A DNA stretch of 64,000 nt from positions 180,089,956-180,153,955 of the forward strand of contig CP136063.1 in assembly GCA_032622095.1 (NCBI GenBank), given 5' to 3'. Of the stretch, positions 24,659-35,272 are shown one piece after another (position 1 is the stretch's first letter; every line of letters begins with the position of its first letter). A program made the translations under genes and the position numbers. Below the pieces are notes generated by a model, which did not search any database, was not told the DNA's origin, and saw nothing but the letters and a program-made list of their open reading frames with translations. The stretch comes from Siphonodentalium dalli. Taxonomy: Eukaryota; Mollusca; Scaphopoda; Gadilida; Siphonodentaliidae.

Positions 24659-24788
24659 ACAGAATCATTAACGCTGCACCAGCGCAGCTCCAGCCACGAA
24701 AGGGGTAAATTTATTATCCCCTGTTGGTACAGATATTCATTTCCAAAAGCATTTTACGAGTTGAAGTTCCAACACAATGATGGACCTT

Positions 24789-25900
24789 TAGTCGGGGAGC
24801 CAATAAGGTCCACATGCACTCCCCCCCGATGATTACAAATAACCTTATTTTTATTGTTCCCTATGGTATCCAGATAAAGGTGCCCCTACTAGGTGCTACA
24901 GCCATTTGAATCCAAGATGGCCGCCATTTCCTCTAATTCCGACCAGCTGTATTTAATCGTTGCAATAGATCGGTTGTTAGCAAAATACACAGACAAAATG
25001 TATGCCATTTTGTTGGTATGATGTCCTTCTTCAAAATGACGGCAAATAATTTGGAAAAAACTTCAAAATGGCCGCCGAAAAATGACGTCATATGCACGAA
25101 AATAGGAAATTTAATTAATATTTCACCATATCTTCCATTTTTCTTCACATTAATCATTAGTAAATGGCAATGTTTTTGAGACAGTCATCAAGCGTGATAT
25201 TATAGCGTCATTTTAAGACATTTGCCATTGACGAGGGTTCCGTAATAGATAAAGAAAGAGGATTTGAAAAAGGGGTGAAATTTTCGATTTTTTTTGCAAG
25301 ACGATTTTGATAGTCATTTTATCGACAAACCACACAGGCTGTTAATAGAATGTCAACAACTATGTGCTTTATTTTATTGGACGGATGTTTCACTTCAATG
25401 GGAATGAAATTGCTGTAGAAAATTTCCAAAATGGCCGCCGAAAATATGAAAAATGGTAAATATTGCCCCAGGGTGTCCTGCAGTGGCTTACAAGTTGTGG
25501 TTGATATATAAAATTGGCTAATCTGTATTATATACATTGAATACTAACATGTCTGATGCACCATTTATCATTGTTACTATTGTCACCACTGACATCACCA
25601 GAAATATTGGATTTTTCTCTCACAAACTTGACATAAATATCGGCAAAAATTCACTTTTCAGGGTTGGACAATTTTTTTAAGTAAAATGCAACTATCATTG
25701 GTATCAAAGGTATTTATTGTTTTGGTCTATCTTAAATGTGTCACACTACGGTGTTTATAGACCAAATTGCTCAAGATGGCTTCCAAAATGGCAACCAAAT
25801 TTGTAAAAAGTAATTTTTTTACATATATCCCGAACATTATTATCTGCGTTATCCGACAAGGTAGCAAACTGTGACTCACTTGGTTATTATACGTGTTAGT
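24789..25900. repeat. foldback 1, left outer arm
   Basis: Unique outer arm, mirrored at 31985-33108. It contains several AAAATGGCCGCC / GCCATTTTG-type motifs spaced through it. Two open frames (24933-25157 and 25319-25537, minus) have matching mirror frames in the other arm, but this follows from the inverted copy and does not show selection. Confidence 0.85.
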
Positions 25901-27243
25901 TTATTAACTGACAACTACGTTCTATTATGTTTGTCCCAGTTCCGTATGGGGCATGACAAATTCATTTTAAAGTTGCAGTATGGAATTTTGCGGAGAACCT
26001 CTTTTGTGATTCTGGCCATATTATTGAAAGGAAAAGGGCAGAACCTTGAGACGGAACTGAGATGAACCATAATATGTGGCTATTCTGGCCCATTATGATA
26101 AAAAGTGATCAACTGGATAAAAGATGGATGCCAAGATGGCAGCCAGTGAGTTACTGTATGATCATAGGTGATGTGAATAGGTATACAGTGAGTTACTGTA
26201 TGTTCATGAATGATGTGAATAGGTATACAAGGAGTGCCTATATGGTTATGAGTGGGGTGTCCACGGTGAGATGCATATGAATATACGGAGTGGCTGTATG
26301 GGCATGTGTGATGTGAATCGGTATACATGTAGTGAATGTACGGTGTATTGTTGTGTGTGGCCGTTGTGACCGTATGGGCATTGCTGTGGTGTATATATAT
26401 AACGAGAGTAGCTACATGGTCATCCGTGTGTTGTTTATGTATATATGGAGTGACTGTAAGGTCGTGGTGGGATGTATATGTGTACCGTGTGTGGCTGTAT
26501 TGTGACATGTGGGTGTATAGGTATAGTTGTGCTGTCTGTATGATCATGGATGGAGTGCGTAGATAAATAGGGAGTGATTTTATGGTTATGGGTAATGTGT
26601 ATAGGTGCACATGGTATGCCTGTACGGTCAAGATTGAAGTTATATGCATACCTGGAATAAGCTGGATGGTCATTGACGAGGGTGTGGCTATATAGGGAGC
26701 GCCTGGATGTATTATCATCGGTGGTGTATAGGGTGTAGATGAATGATCATGGATGGCGTGTATGAGTATACAGTGAGTTGCTGAATTGTCATGTGTGATG
26801 TGTATATGCAAGTATGAAACTTATGAGTGGTTGTGTGTGCGGGTATTGGTATATTTGGAAGGGCTCACCATTGGTGAGGTGTATATGTATATCTGGATTG
26901 ACTCTATGGTCATGGGTATGACGAATAGATATACATGTAGTGGCTGTATGGTCCATGGTGAGGTGAATAGGTATACAATGAGTGACTGTATGATCGTGAA
27001 TGTGGTGAATATGTATACACAGAGTGACTATATGGTCAGGTGTAGGAGTATACATGGTGTTCATGCATGGTGACTCATGGCTGTATCGTCATTTATGGCA
27101 TGTACCGGTATAACCAAATATGGATGTATGGTCAGGTGTACGTGTATATAGTGGGTGACTATATTGTCATTTGTGTGGTGTTTATGTACATATGAGGTCA
27201 TGGGTGGGTTGTACATGTGTAATTTGGGTGGCTATCGCTTTCC
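25900..27243. repeat. foldback 1, left inner arm with degenerate minisatellite
   Basis: 25900-26150 is unique sequence mirrored at 28271-28510 (CCATAATATGTGGCTATTCT versus its complement). From about 26150 to 27225 there are diverged units of about 55-60 bp containing TGTATGGTCATG..GTG and AATAGGTATACA. The last 19 bases (GGGTGGCTATCGCTTTCCA) form the innermost stem. Confidence 0.75.
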
Positions 27244-27337
27244 ACAGTAACTCAAGGATATGTTAATCAATAGAGAGGTCATGTCAAAGAGTTCTCCACC
27301 TTGATAGTGTTTGTGTACATGGGGGAACTTTAAACGT
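27244..27337. other. foldback 1, central loop
   Basis: About 94 bp of unpaired sequence between the stems GGGTGGCTATCGCTTT (27225) and AAAGCGATAGCCACCC (ending about 27355). Confidence 0.75.
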
Positions 27338-28516
27338 GAAAAGCGATAGCCACCCATTACCACACAGTCATTCCATATATACATAAACACCACAGACATA
27401 ACAATATAGTGGTCAACTGTATAAACGTACACCTGACCCATGACCATGGATGGCCATACAGCCATGATTCACAATGCAGGCACACCGGGTATAATCCTAA
27501 ACATGACCCATAACCATAGAGTCACCCCTTGTATATCCATTCACCTCATCATTGGTCATACGGTCATCCCATGTATACATATTCTCTACACACACATGGT
27601 CAAATAGACATTCAATATATACATCAACACCACAACAATGACCATAGAGTCACCCCGGATATACATATCCACCTCACCAATGGTCATATAGCCACTCGCT
27701 TCATAAACATACCCTCACCCATGGCACCTGGTATACTCTTCATCTGACCTATGGCCATATAGTCACCCCGTGTGTATCTATTCAAAACATTCATACATGA
27801 TCATGGTCAATCATTGTATATATATTCACCTCACCCTTGGCCATGTCACTCCCTGTGTCCCTATTTGTCACACCATAGCAGAATAGCCACTCGAGATATA
27901 CTAATACTCCCCAGCCATGTCAGTATATTCACTCCATGTATGCATATGCACATCATCCATTGCCATATAGCCGCTCGCTATATACACATACCCCTCGCCC
28001 ATGACCATATAGCAACACATGTGTATACCCGTATAACCTACACGTGACCATACCGCCACGAGTCACAAAGCAGGAACACCGGGTATACTCATACACCTGA
28101 CACATGACCATTTAGTCACTCCCTGTATAGATATTCATTACATTTATGATCATACAGTCACTCATTGTATACATACATGTACTCATCTCACCATTGACCA
28201 TACAATAACTCCATGTATACCTATTCACCTCACCAATGATCACATAGTAACTCCCTGGCTACCATCTTGGCATCCACCCTGTATCCAGTTGATATGTTTT
28301 ATCATAATGGACCAGAATAGCCACATATTATGGTTCATCTCAGTTCCGTTTCAAAGTTCTGCTCATTTCCTTTCAATAATATGGCAAGAATCACAAAAGT
28401 GGTTCTCCGCAAAATTACATACTGCAACTTTAAAATGAATTTGTCATGCCCCATACGGAACTGGGACAAACATAATAGAACGTAGTTGTCAGTTAATTAA
28501 CTAACACGTATAATAA
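27338..28516. repeat. foldback 1, right inner arm
   Basis: Complement of the left inner arm: minisatellite units with CACCTCACCCATGACCAT and TGTATACATATTCACC from about 27356 to 28255, then the unique part mirrored at 25900-26150. It ends at the insertion site AATAA (28512-28516). Confidence 0.75.
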
Positions 28517-29172
28517 GAAAACCATAGTCAGAAATGGTAACGCCACCAAGATTATGGTATTACATATAAATAGAAATTATAAAAAATACATAAAATATTT
28601 TGATAACAATTGCGTTTAAACAAGTAATCCTTCAAATTATTACTAACAAAGTAAACGACTGTGGGGTCACTCAACAGATTATAAAGACTTGGACATAGTA
28701 TACTGTAAATACTAAAATTTAAATGAAATAATTAAAAGATAAAATTTAGCAAGTAGTAAAAGTTAAATTTTCTCATTTTTGTTTTGGTTAAATAAAGCAA
28801 TAATTTAAATGTAACATTTGGTTTAAAAAATATTATTGACCGTGGCTCTTCCAATAATTTCGCGACTGACCTGGTCAATTGTTCTTAAGAAGTTGTTTTG
28901 ATAATTACTATGGAGGGAAATAGTTGTGGCTTCGCAAGTAATTACCTTGGTGACGTGATGTTAACAAATATGAACTCCAGTTATCCAAGGACGCTTCATA
29001 CCAAATATAAGGTGAATTATTAATTCTTTAGAAGTTGTTTTAAGATTTACTATGGAGGGAAAGAATTGTGGTGCTGGCTTCGCAACTATTTGACCTCATT
29101 GTAACAAATATAAATATTAGTCACTCAGGCAATAGATGTATCTATTCTGTATATTAACTTATTGGGTCTTAC

Positions 29173-29452
29173 GTGTCTTGAGATGTCTAAATAGTTTTCG
29201 ATGGACAGAACGCGCAAGGGACCCACGCCAATCTTCTCTGTTGGGATTCCAATTGTTGGCTCATTAAATAGGCACATATGCTTAAGATACAGTCGCACAT
29301 CCCGTAAGTCGGGTTTTGGATCACAGTTAATGAAAATATCATTGAAATAATCGGTTTCCCCCAATAAACATCCATATATTGAATATACATGTTTTGGAGC
29401 AGAATTAGGCAGTCCATATTGGACGCCATCATGGAATTTATTTTGTTTTGAT
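29173..29452 (-). CDS. coding-like exon carried by the unclassified element
   Basis: Open minus-strand frame after a stop. It reads from KSKQNKFHDGVQYGLPNSA through GETDYFNDIFINCDPKPDL to IPTEKIGVGPLRVLSIENYL and ends at a consensus splice donor, CAC|GTAAGA (29173/29172). Three cysteines; no membrane segment is obvious. I do not recognise the family. The composition reads like real protein, and no stop interrupts about 93 codons. It may be a captured host exon or a remnant of the element's own gene. No convincing acceptor is seen. In copy 2 the frame is broken. Confidence 0.4.
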
Positions 29453-29518
29453 TTTCACACATAATTATTAGTTATATGGATGGAGTTCTCATTAAACCTC
29501 ACATCCTTGTATTGGTTA

Positions 29519-29985
29519 CAGTAATACCCAAAGTAATTGACCACTTAACCACATCAGAATTATTGGTAATTTTTCAGGATTTGAAATCCTGAAAATTTAC
29601 CAAGAATTTTGCTGTGGTCAATTACTTTGGACATTACTGTATGAGGATTGAGTTATCATTAAACCTCAAATCCTTATATTGGTTACAGTAATGCCCAAAG
29701 TAATTGACCACTTCACCACAGCAGAATTATGTATTTTGTCAGCATTTACAATCCTCAAATTACACATTATTCTGCTGTGGTTAAGTGGTCAAATGCTTTG
29801 AACATTACTGTATGATGATTGAGTTATCATTAAACCTCAAATCCTTATATTGGTTACAGTAATGCCCAAAGTAATTGACCCTTTAACCACAGCATAATTA
29901 TGGGTAATTTTTCAGGATTTAGAATCATGAAAAAATACACACAATTTTGCTGTGGTTAAGTGATGAATTACTTTGGACATTACTG
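29519..29985. mobile_element. three tandem palindromic MITEs (29519-29639, 29686-29810, 29857-29985)
   Basis: Each is a short palindrome with TA-CAGTAAT(A/G)CCC at the left and (G/A)ACATTACTG-TA at the right. They are separated by near-identical 46-bp spacers that contain GAGTTATCATTAAACCTCAA. The spacers repeat together with the MITEs, so the array grew by tandem duplication of a MITE-plus-flank unit, not by three independent insertions. Confidence 0.88.
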
Positions 29986-30029
29986 TATGTAGATGGAGTT
30001 AAACCTCACATCAGTGTGTTGGGGATTTG

Positions 30030-31979
30030 GACCTTGACTTGGGACCTTTGGTTTTTAACGCAACAAATGCGCGTACACCGTATACACAAATTTTTTATGT
30101 AACCAGAGTTTTTCTTGGATAAGATGAGTTTGAAGCCTGCTTACATTTCAAAAAGCGGATCTCGACGCTTTGAAGCAAAAGTTACAAAAGATAAAATGTG
30201 TATGTGACGAGACTATAATACAAATGAAAAAATAAATTGAGGGAGGGGTGGGCGATACAGGGAACTAAGGGTTGAACCGATATAAATTTGTAGAGCAATA
30301 ACGACCAATGTTGACATATTATGCATATCAACTCTACTGTTGCAACAAGGCTATCAAATAGGGGGGTGAAGGAATCTTAGTCATCTCTATATAGTGCCAG
30401 AATAGTCATTTATGGAGTTCTATAAGATGTTGGGTTGGTTATATGGACTCGGAGAAAAAAGGGGTTTGTACCGATGAAGTTGATGAACTGACATAAATTA
30501 GTGGATCGATGTTGCCATGCAATGCATCGTGACTACTAAAGCAGCAATTATATAAAATTGGGGGGGGGGGTCTGAAATTATCTCTATAGTTGGCACCAGG
30601 ATTATATAGAAAGGAATAGCAATTGATATACATATACGGTATACTATAGTAATACCATAGACATATAAGTACAAGTATCACGAGATAAAATATTACGTAA
30701 CATGACTATATACCGATGAAAGAAATAAATAAATTGGACCGGGATTAGAGGTTGGGTTGGTTATATGTGGATAATTGGATATGGAATTCATACCGATGAA
30801 ACGATACAAATTAGTGGAGCGATAAAGACACTTAGTCAGGCTACGTGGGGGAAATAGGGGTTGATACTGATACGATAGACCGAAATAAATTTGTCGAGTG
30901 ATAATGACCAATGTTGACGTATAAAGTAACGCGACTGTAGTGTCACACAATTACCAGGTAGAACCGGTCAAATATGACAGGGTACAGCACGTAATTATTT
31001 CTTAGATCGAAGAAATGAATTTTTTTTTTCGATGATAAATTTAACACAGGTCAGGATTTCCCATTAAAATCGATTTATGTCTATAAAACTGTCATTTTTC
31101 AAAATTTTGAGCTGAAACTTGGTGTGTATGTGTATAATACTACTATATTCTTAAAATGATAGAGTTCAGCGCGTAATTATGTTTTAGATGGAAGAAATTG
31201 AATTTGTTTTCGATAAAAAATTTACAGCGTGTACGGCCTACGGGTCATAGAGTATGCTCAATTTTTGTAAACAAACTTTTGTCAATAGCCGTTTTGGTCA
31301 AACTAAACCTTCTTCGACCGGGACAGCAGATCCGAATAGTAGCTATGATGTATTTAGATAGAATTATCAAAAGAATATGACCGATCAGGGTACATTTTAA
31401 GAGAATAGAGTGGAGAAATCTTGGTGATAATTCCAGAAAATAAAGATGGAGGTGAATCATAATTAAACTTCCCACAATGCACTTCACTAAACCAGGGGTT
31501 CTCAATGGGTTACACATTATTTTCAGTCTATCAGATTATTTATATTTTCAACAACAAGTGACTTTAAGTTTACAATTTCAGCCTGTCCTGACTCTATCGA
31601 TACGATTTAACACATTTTCAAAAACGTATTATACACCGGTGGCGTTAACTTTACAATTTAAGCATCTACGTGATTCTATCGGTACGATTGAGTAAGGTAC
31701 AAACAAGAATACATCAGGGGCTCCCAATGGGTTATATATTATTTTCAGTCTATCAAATTATTTATATTTTCAACAACATATTATTACACCGGTGACTTTA
31801 AGTTTACAATTTGAGCCTGTCCTGACTCTATCGATACGATTTATCATATTTTCATAAACGGCATCTACGTGATTCTATCGGTACGATTAAGTAAGGTACA
31901 AACAATCTCCAAGAATACATTCGCCCTGTCCACCACGCAATATCAAAATCTCAGAAGCTAGAAACACCACAGGTGGCGT
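30030..31979. other. right part of copy 1: no gene; internal repeats
   Basis: No gene seen. A run of ten G occurs near 30560. From about 31490 to 31900 there are two diverged tandem units, each with TATTTATATTTTCAACAACA, CAGCCTGTCCTGAC (or GAGCC) and GATTCTATCGGTACGATT. Copy 2 retains 44 bases here that copy 1 has lost. Confidence 0.7.
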
Positions 31980-31984
31980 AATAA

Positions 31985-33108
31985 CCAAGTAAGTCACAAT
32001 TTACTACCTTGTCGGATAACGCAGATAATAATGTTCGGGATATATGTAAACAATTAACTTTTTACAAATTTGGTTGCCATTTTGGAAGCCATCTTGAGCA
32101 ATTTGGTCTATAAACACCGTAGTGTGACACATTTAAGATAGACCAAAACCATAAATACCTTTGATACCAATGATAGTTGCATTTTACTTAAAACAATTGT
32201 CCAACCTGAAAAGTGAATTTTTGCCGATATTTATGTCAAGTTTGTGAGAGAAAAATCCAATATTTCTGGTGATGTCAGTGGTGACAATAGAAACAATGAT
32301 CCATGGTGCATCAGACATGTTAGTATTCAATGTATATAATACATATTAGCCAATTTCATATATCAACCACGACTTGTAAGCCATTGCAGGACACCCTGGG
32401 GCAATATTTACCATTTTTCATATTTTCGGCGGCCATTTTGGAAATTTTCTACAGCAATTTCATTCCCATTGAAGTGAAACATCCGTCCAATAAAATAAAG
32501 CACATAGTTGTTGACATTCTATTAACAGCCTGTGTGGTTTGTCGATAAAATGACTATCAAAATCGTCTTGCAAAAAAAATCGAAAATTTCACCCCTCTTT
32601 TCAAATCCTCTTTCTGTATCTATTACGGAACCCTCGTCAATGGCAAATGTCTTAAAATGACGCTATAATATCACGCTTGATGACTGTCTCAAAAACATTG
32701 CCATTTACTAATGATTAATGTGAAGAAAAATGGAAGATATGGTGAAATATTAATACAATTTCCTATTTTCGTGCATATGACGTCATTTTTCGGCGGCCAT
32801 TTTGAAGTTTTTTCCAAATTATTTGCCGTCATTTTGAAGAAGGACATCATACCAACAAAATGGCATACATTTTGTCTGTGTATTTTGCTAACAACCGATC
32901 TATTACAACGATTAAATACAGCTGGTCGGAATTAGAGGAAATGGCTGCCATCTTGGATTCAAATGGCTCTAGCACCTAGTAGGGCCACCTTTATTTTTCG
33001 GTGAAATCCGGATTCTTTATCTGGATACCATAGGGAACAATAAAAATAAGGTTATTTGTAATCATGGGGGGGGGGGGGTGCAGGTGGACCTTATTGGCTC
33101 CCCGACTA
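31985..33108. repeat. foldback 1, right outer arm
   Basis: Reverse complement of 24789-25900, with few differences. A run of 13 G (33066-33078) replaces the run of C in the left arm (CACTCCCCCCCG at about 24821), a site of slippage. Confidence 0.85.
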
Positions 33109-33517
33109 CTTAGTAAGACATATGATTATGAAATGACTAATATATATATATCGGTGATCATGTATAGTAGTGGGTCTTGAGTAATTAAAACTGTTCATAG
33201 TTGATAGTGACTTAGTCGTCGTGACTAAATTTGACACGAAGAATATCTCTATTTGCAATACTGCCTCAAATGATTTTAAAGACAAATGCCCTGTTGCGTG
33301 AAATTATAAGTTAGTATTCAGGGATATACTATGCCAACTGGATGAATTCTACTAGCATTCTACTAATATCGCCCAAAAGCTAAAGCAAATCGACCGTACC
33401 ACTCCATAGAAAACATCGCCATGAACTACGCGCAATTTTAAATATTCTACTCGATTCGGGACGCAACTATGGGCTATAAACTAACGAAAACGATTTCGCC
33501 ATCGGATGTTACTGCCT
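33109..33517. repeat. intergenic with dispersed repeat R1, copy 2
   Basis: No gene. 33290-33505 is a diverged R1 copy (GTGAAATTATAAGTTAGTAT at the left, GATTCGGGACGCAACTATGG and GATTTCGCCATCGG at the right). Confidence 0.65.
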
Positions 33518-33521
33518 TTAA

Positions 33522-33896
33522 CCCTCAAGCTTTACCCAACAAAACGGCCAAAAACGGCCAAATAAAGCTGCAACAGCCTAAAATATCTTCGGTCTGTCTC
33601 AATAACACCATACAAATATGGATATCATTGGAACCGGTTCATTGACCACATTGTGATGGTTACAGTTATGCCCTGTGCCAATGCATTCTCTTATATATGC
33701 GAGTCGACCATAGGTCGCCTCGCATATATAAGAGAATGCATTGGCCTTTTTACAATTTTTTCTTACATTCTTTAACAATTTAAAAAAAATTAATGTGTTA
33801 AGCCAATGCATTCTCTTATATATGCGAGGCGACCTATGGTCGACTCGCATATATAAGAGAATGCATTGGCACAGGGCCCTTCTGTTGGGTAAAGGG
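33522..33896. mobile_element. piggyBac-type MITE with two hairpins
   Basis: Flanked by TTAA on both sides (33518-33521 and 33897-33900). Ends are CCCTCAAGCTTTACCCAAC and TGTTGGGTAAAGGG; the left end carries about 5 extra bases relative to the mirror. It contains two 67-bp hairpins (33678-33744 and 33803-33869) in opposite centre orientation. TTAA target and CCC-starting ends are piggyBac hallmarks; no transposase. Confidence 0.7.
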
Positions 33897-33945
33897 TTAA
33901 TTAATAAAAATGACGATGCGGGTTATCAATTTGGATATAATATTA

Positions 33946-34014
33946 TCTTATATATACGAGTGTCCCATAGTTCTCTGTGGGAGACTCGCGTGTATAGGAG
34001 AATGCACTCACTGG
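33946..34014. repeat. diverged hairpin repeat
   Basis: Diverged relative of the 67-bp hairpin (ATCTTATATATACGAGTGTC ... GACTCGCGTGTATAGGAG). It is followed by GCTGCCCCAGCTCAGCTCCC and GAAAGGG-TTAA (34053-34065), the right end of another TTAA MITE whose left end I could not place. Confidence 0.6.
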
Positions 34015-34096
34015 AACAGGATATTTAATGCTGCCCCAGCTCAGCTCCCGCCATGAAAGGGTTAAGATGTGTTAGTCATTATGACTCAATCCTATA

Positions 34097-34292
34097 CAGT
34101 AATGCCCAAAGTAATTGACCACTTAACCACAGCAGAATTATGAGTAATTTTTCAGGATTTAGTCGGAAATAAGTCTTGTTGCTCGCCGAGAGCTTTCCGA
34201 TGAATGGCAACAGACCATATTTCCGACTAAATCCTGAAAAATTACTCATAATTCTGCTGTGGTTAAGTGGTCAATTACTTTGGGCATTACTG
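34097..34292. mobile_element. palindromic Tc1/mariner-type MITE, copy 8
   Basis: 196-bp palindrome with TA-CAGTAATGCCC and GGGCATTACTG-TA. The left half lacks about 30 bases before the centre (CTTGTTG-CTCGCCGAGAGC). Confidence 0.9.
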
Positions 34293-34601
34293 TACATCAC
34301 GTGATCTTAGTCGTTATGACTAACACAATCATAGCCACTGTGACTAACTTGCCACCTAGCTTAGTCATATTGTCAAACTTTCGTTAGAAATGTTGGAGCA
34401 AGTCACTGTCCAACAGAATGGAAAGCCAATGTCAGCCATGCATGCTAATTGTGACCAGTATATGTGGGTTGATAAACTGTTATTACACCGTCATATTAGC
34501 GCATGTCTTCATTTTCAAATCCCAATATATTCAGTTTCACTTTAATTGACCTTGTCGCATATTCAAAATTAAATATGTTCGTTTTTTCCATTTATCTATA
34601 G

Positions 34602-34781
34602 CGCTGGTACACTACAACCAATGTCCTCCTGAAAACAACCTGCCGATGTACATGCTTCTCAGTGCGTCCTTGACTGTCGTAATAATGTCCGTATGGATAA
34701 CATCCTCTAGATGGAACGACGCCGTAACATTGGGGGTCATGGGAGTTCTGTTTGCGGCATTAGTCGGTCTGCTAATACTCG
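34602..34781 (+). CDS. internal exon of a two-pass membrane protein, TMEM272-like
   Basis: 180-bp exon with acceptor TTTATCTATAG| and donor |GTACGT. It is symmetric (two bases before the first whole codon, one after the last) and fully open. It encodes about 59 residues: a polar start HYNQCPPENNLP, then hydrophobic stretch MYMLLSASLTVVIMSVWI, a short loop SSRWND, then VTLGVMGVLFAALVGLLIL. The H/Y-x-x-C-P-x-E-x-x-(I/L)-P-x-Y/M start before a membrane helix resembles the TMEM272-like family, which is abundant in molluscs; function there is unknown. Flanking exons are not identified: upstream and downstream are MITEs and repeats. The exon itself is the best-supported host coding sequence after the TLR. 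Confidence 0.65.
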
Positions 34782-34810
34782 GTACGTCCTCATTATAATT
34801 ACCAACTTAA

Positions 34811-35042
34811 CCCTTTTAGTGCCAGGGGCCGATCTCATCGGCCCTAAGTTATGGTCTCTAGAGTGCCCTAAAAAAAAATAAAAAATGAATTTTTTTTTTG
34901 TTTTTTAATTTTTTTTTTTTGGGTTAGGCCAATGCATTCTCTTATATATGCGAGGCGACCTATGGTCGACTCGCATATATAAGAGAATGCATTGGCACAG
35001 GGTATATGGGTTGATACAAAAATCGACCTGGCACTCAAAGGG
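34811..35042. mobile_element. 232-bp piggyBac-type MITE
   Basis: TTAA at 34807-34810 and 35043-35046. Ends are CCCTTTTAGTGCCAGG and CCTGGCACTCAAAGGG (one mismatch over 16). It contains one 67-bp hairpin (34929-34995) and a poly-T tract. This copy and 59412-59822 show that the hairpin belongs to the interior of this MITE family. Confidence 0.88.
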
Positions 35043-35046
35043 TTAA

Positions 35047-35272
35047 AGACATATTATGGACTTGTTCGGGTGCGTGAAAATTATAGGTTAGTACTCATGC
35101 GCTATGCCAACTGCGGACATGTAGCATTCTACTAACATCGCCGAAAATCTCAAAGAAATCGACTATACCACTCCATAGATATCATTGTCTGAACTACGCA
35201 TAATTATAAATATTTACATCTAGATTCGGGACGCAAAAATCGGAAATAAACTAACGCAAATGATTTCGCCAT
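35047..35272. repeat. dispersed repeat R1, copy 3
   Basis: Begins AAGACATATTATGGACTTGT, directly after the piggyBac MITE target site, and runs to CAAATGATTTCGCCATTT. Same order as copies at 9012 and 33290. Confidence 0.7.

Larger units (their letters stand above)
28517..31979. mobile_element. unclassified 3.46-kb mobile element, copy 1
   Basis: Begins GAAAACCATAGTCAG and ends ACCACAGGTGGCGT, with AATAA duplicated on both sides (28512-28516 and 31980-31984). The intact left arm of foldback 1 (near 25885-25905) shows the empty site, TAATAACC read on the complement. A second full-length copy is at 45445-48962. No long terminal inverted repeats. An ACGCCACC motif sits 23 bases inside the left end, and its complement GGTGGCGT is the right end. 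Contents: an AT-rich left part, a minus-strand coding-like exon (29173-29452), three tandem palindromic MITEs, and right-hand repeats containing TACACCGGTG. No transposase, integrase or reverse transcriptase is visible, so it is probably non-autonomous. Confidence 0.85.
24789..33108. mobile_element. giant foldback element 1 (long inverted arms)
   Basis: The ends TAGTCGGGGAGCCAATAAGG (24789) and its reverse complement (ending 33108) open two long inverted arms. The outer 1.1 kb of each arm is nearly identical (24789-25900 versus 31985-33108). The inner arms are degenerate minisatellites, and the turn is near 27290. The right arm is interrupted by a 3.46-kb insertion at 28517-31979; without it the element is about 4.86 kb. 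Flanks share CTT, a possible 3-bp target duplication. Unique arms with tandem repeats inside match the Foldback/Galileo style, but no transposase is present and the superfamily is not known. Confidence 0.85.

Noticed and set aside
24933-25537. Conserved open frames in both outer arms of foldback 1
   Set aside because: Conservation follows from the arms being inverted copies. No domain, and the frames cover noncoding AAAATGGCCGCC motifs.
26080-28047. Histidine/isoleucine-rich frames in the foldback 1 inner arms
   Set aside because: Products of degenerate minisatellite units (TATACACATTCACC type) in both arms.
28517-31979. LTR retrotransposon interpretation of the 3.5-kb element
   Set aside because: A 5-bp TSD would fit, but there are no TG...CA ends, no direct terminal repeats, and no gag or pol.
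24789-33108. Polinton/Maverick interpretation of the 24.8-33.1 kb element
   Set aside because: Long inverted ends fit, but there is no polymerase B, integrase, ATPase or capsid-type gene, no 6-bp target duplication, and the total without the insertion is under 5 kb.
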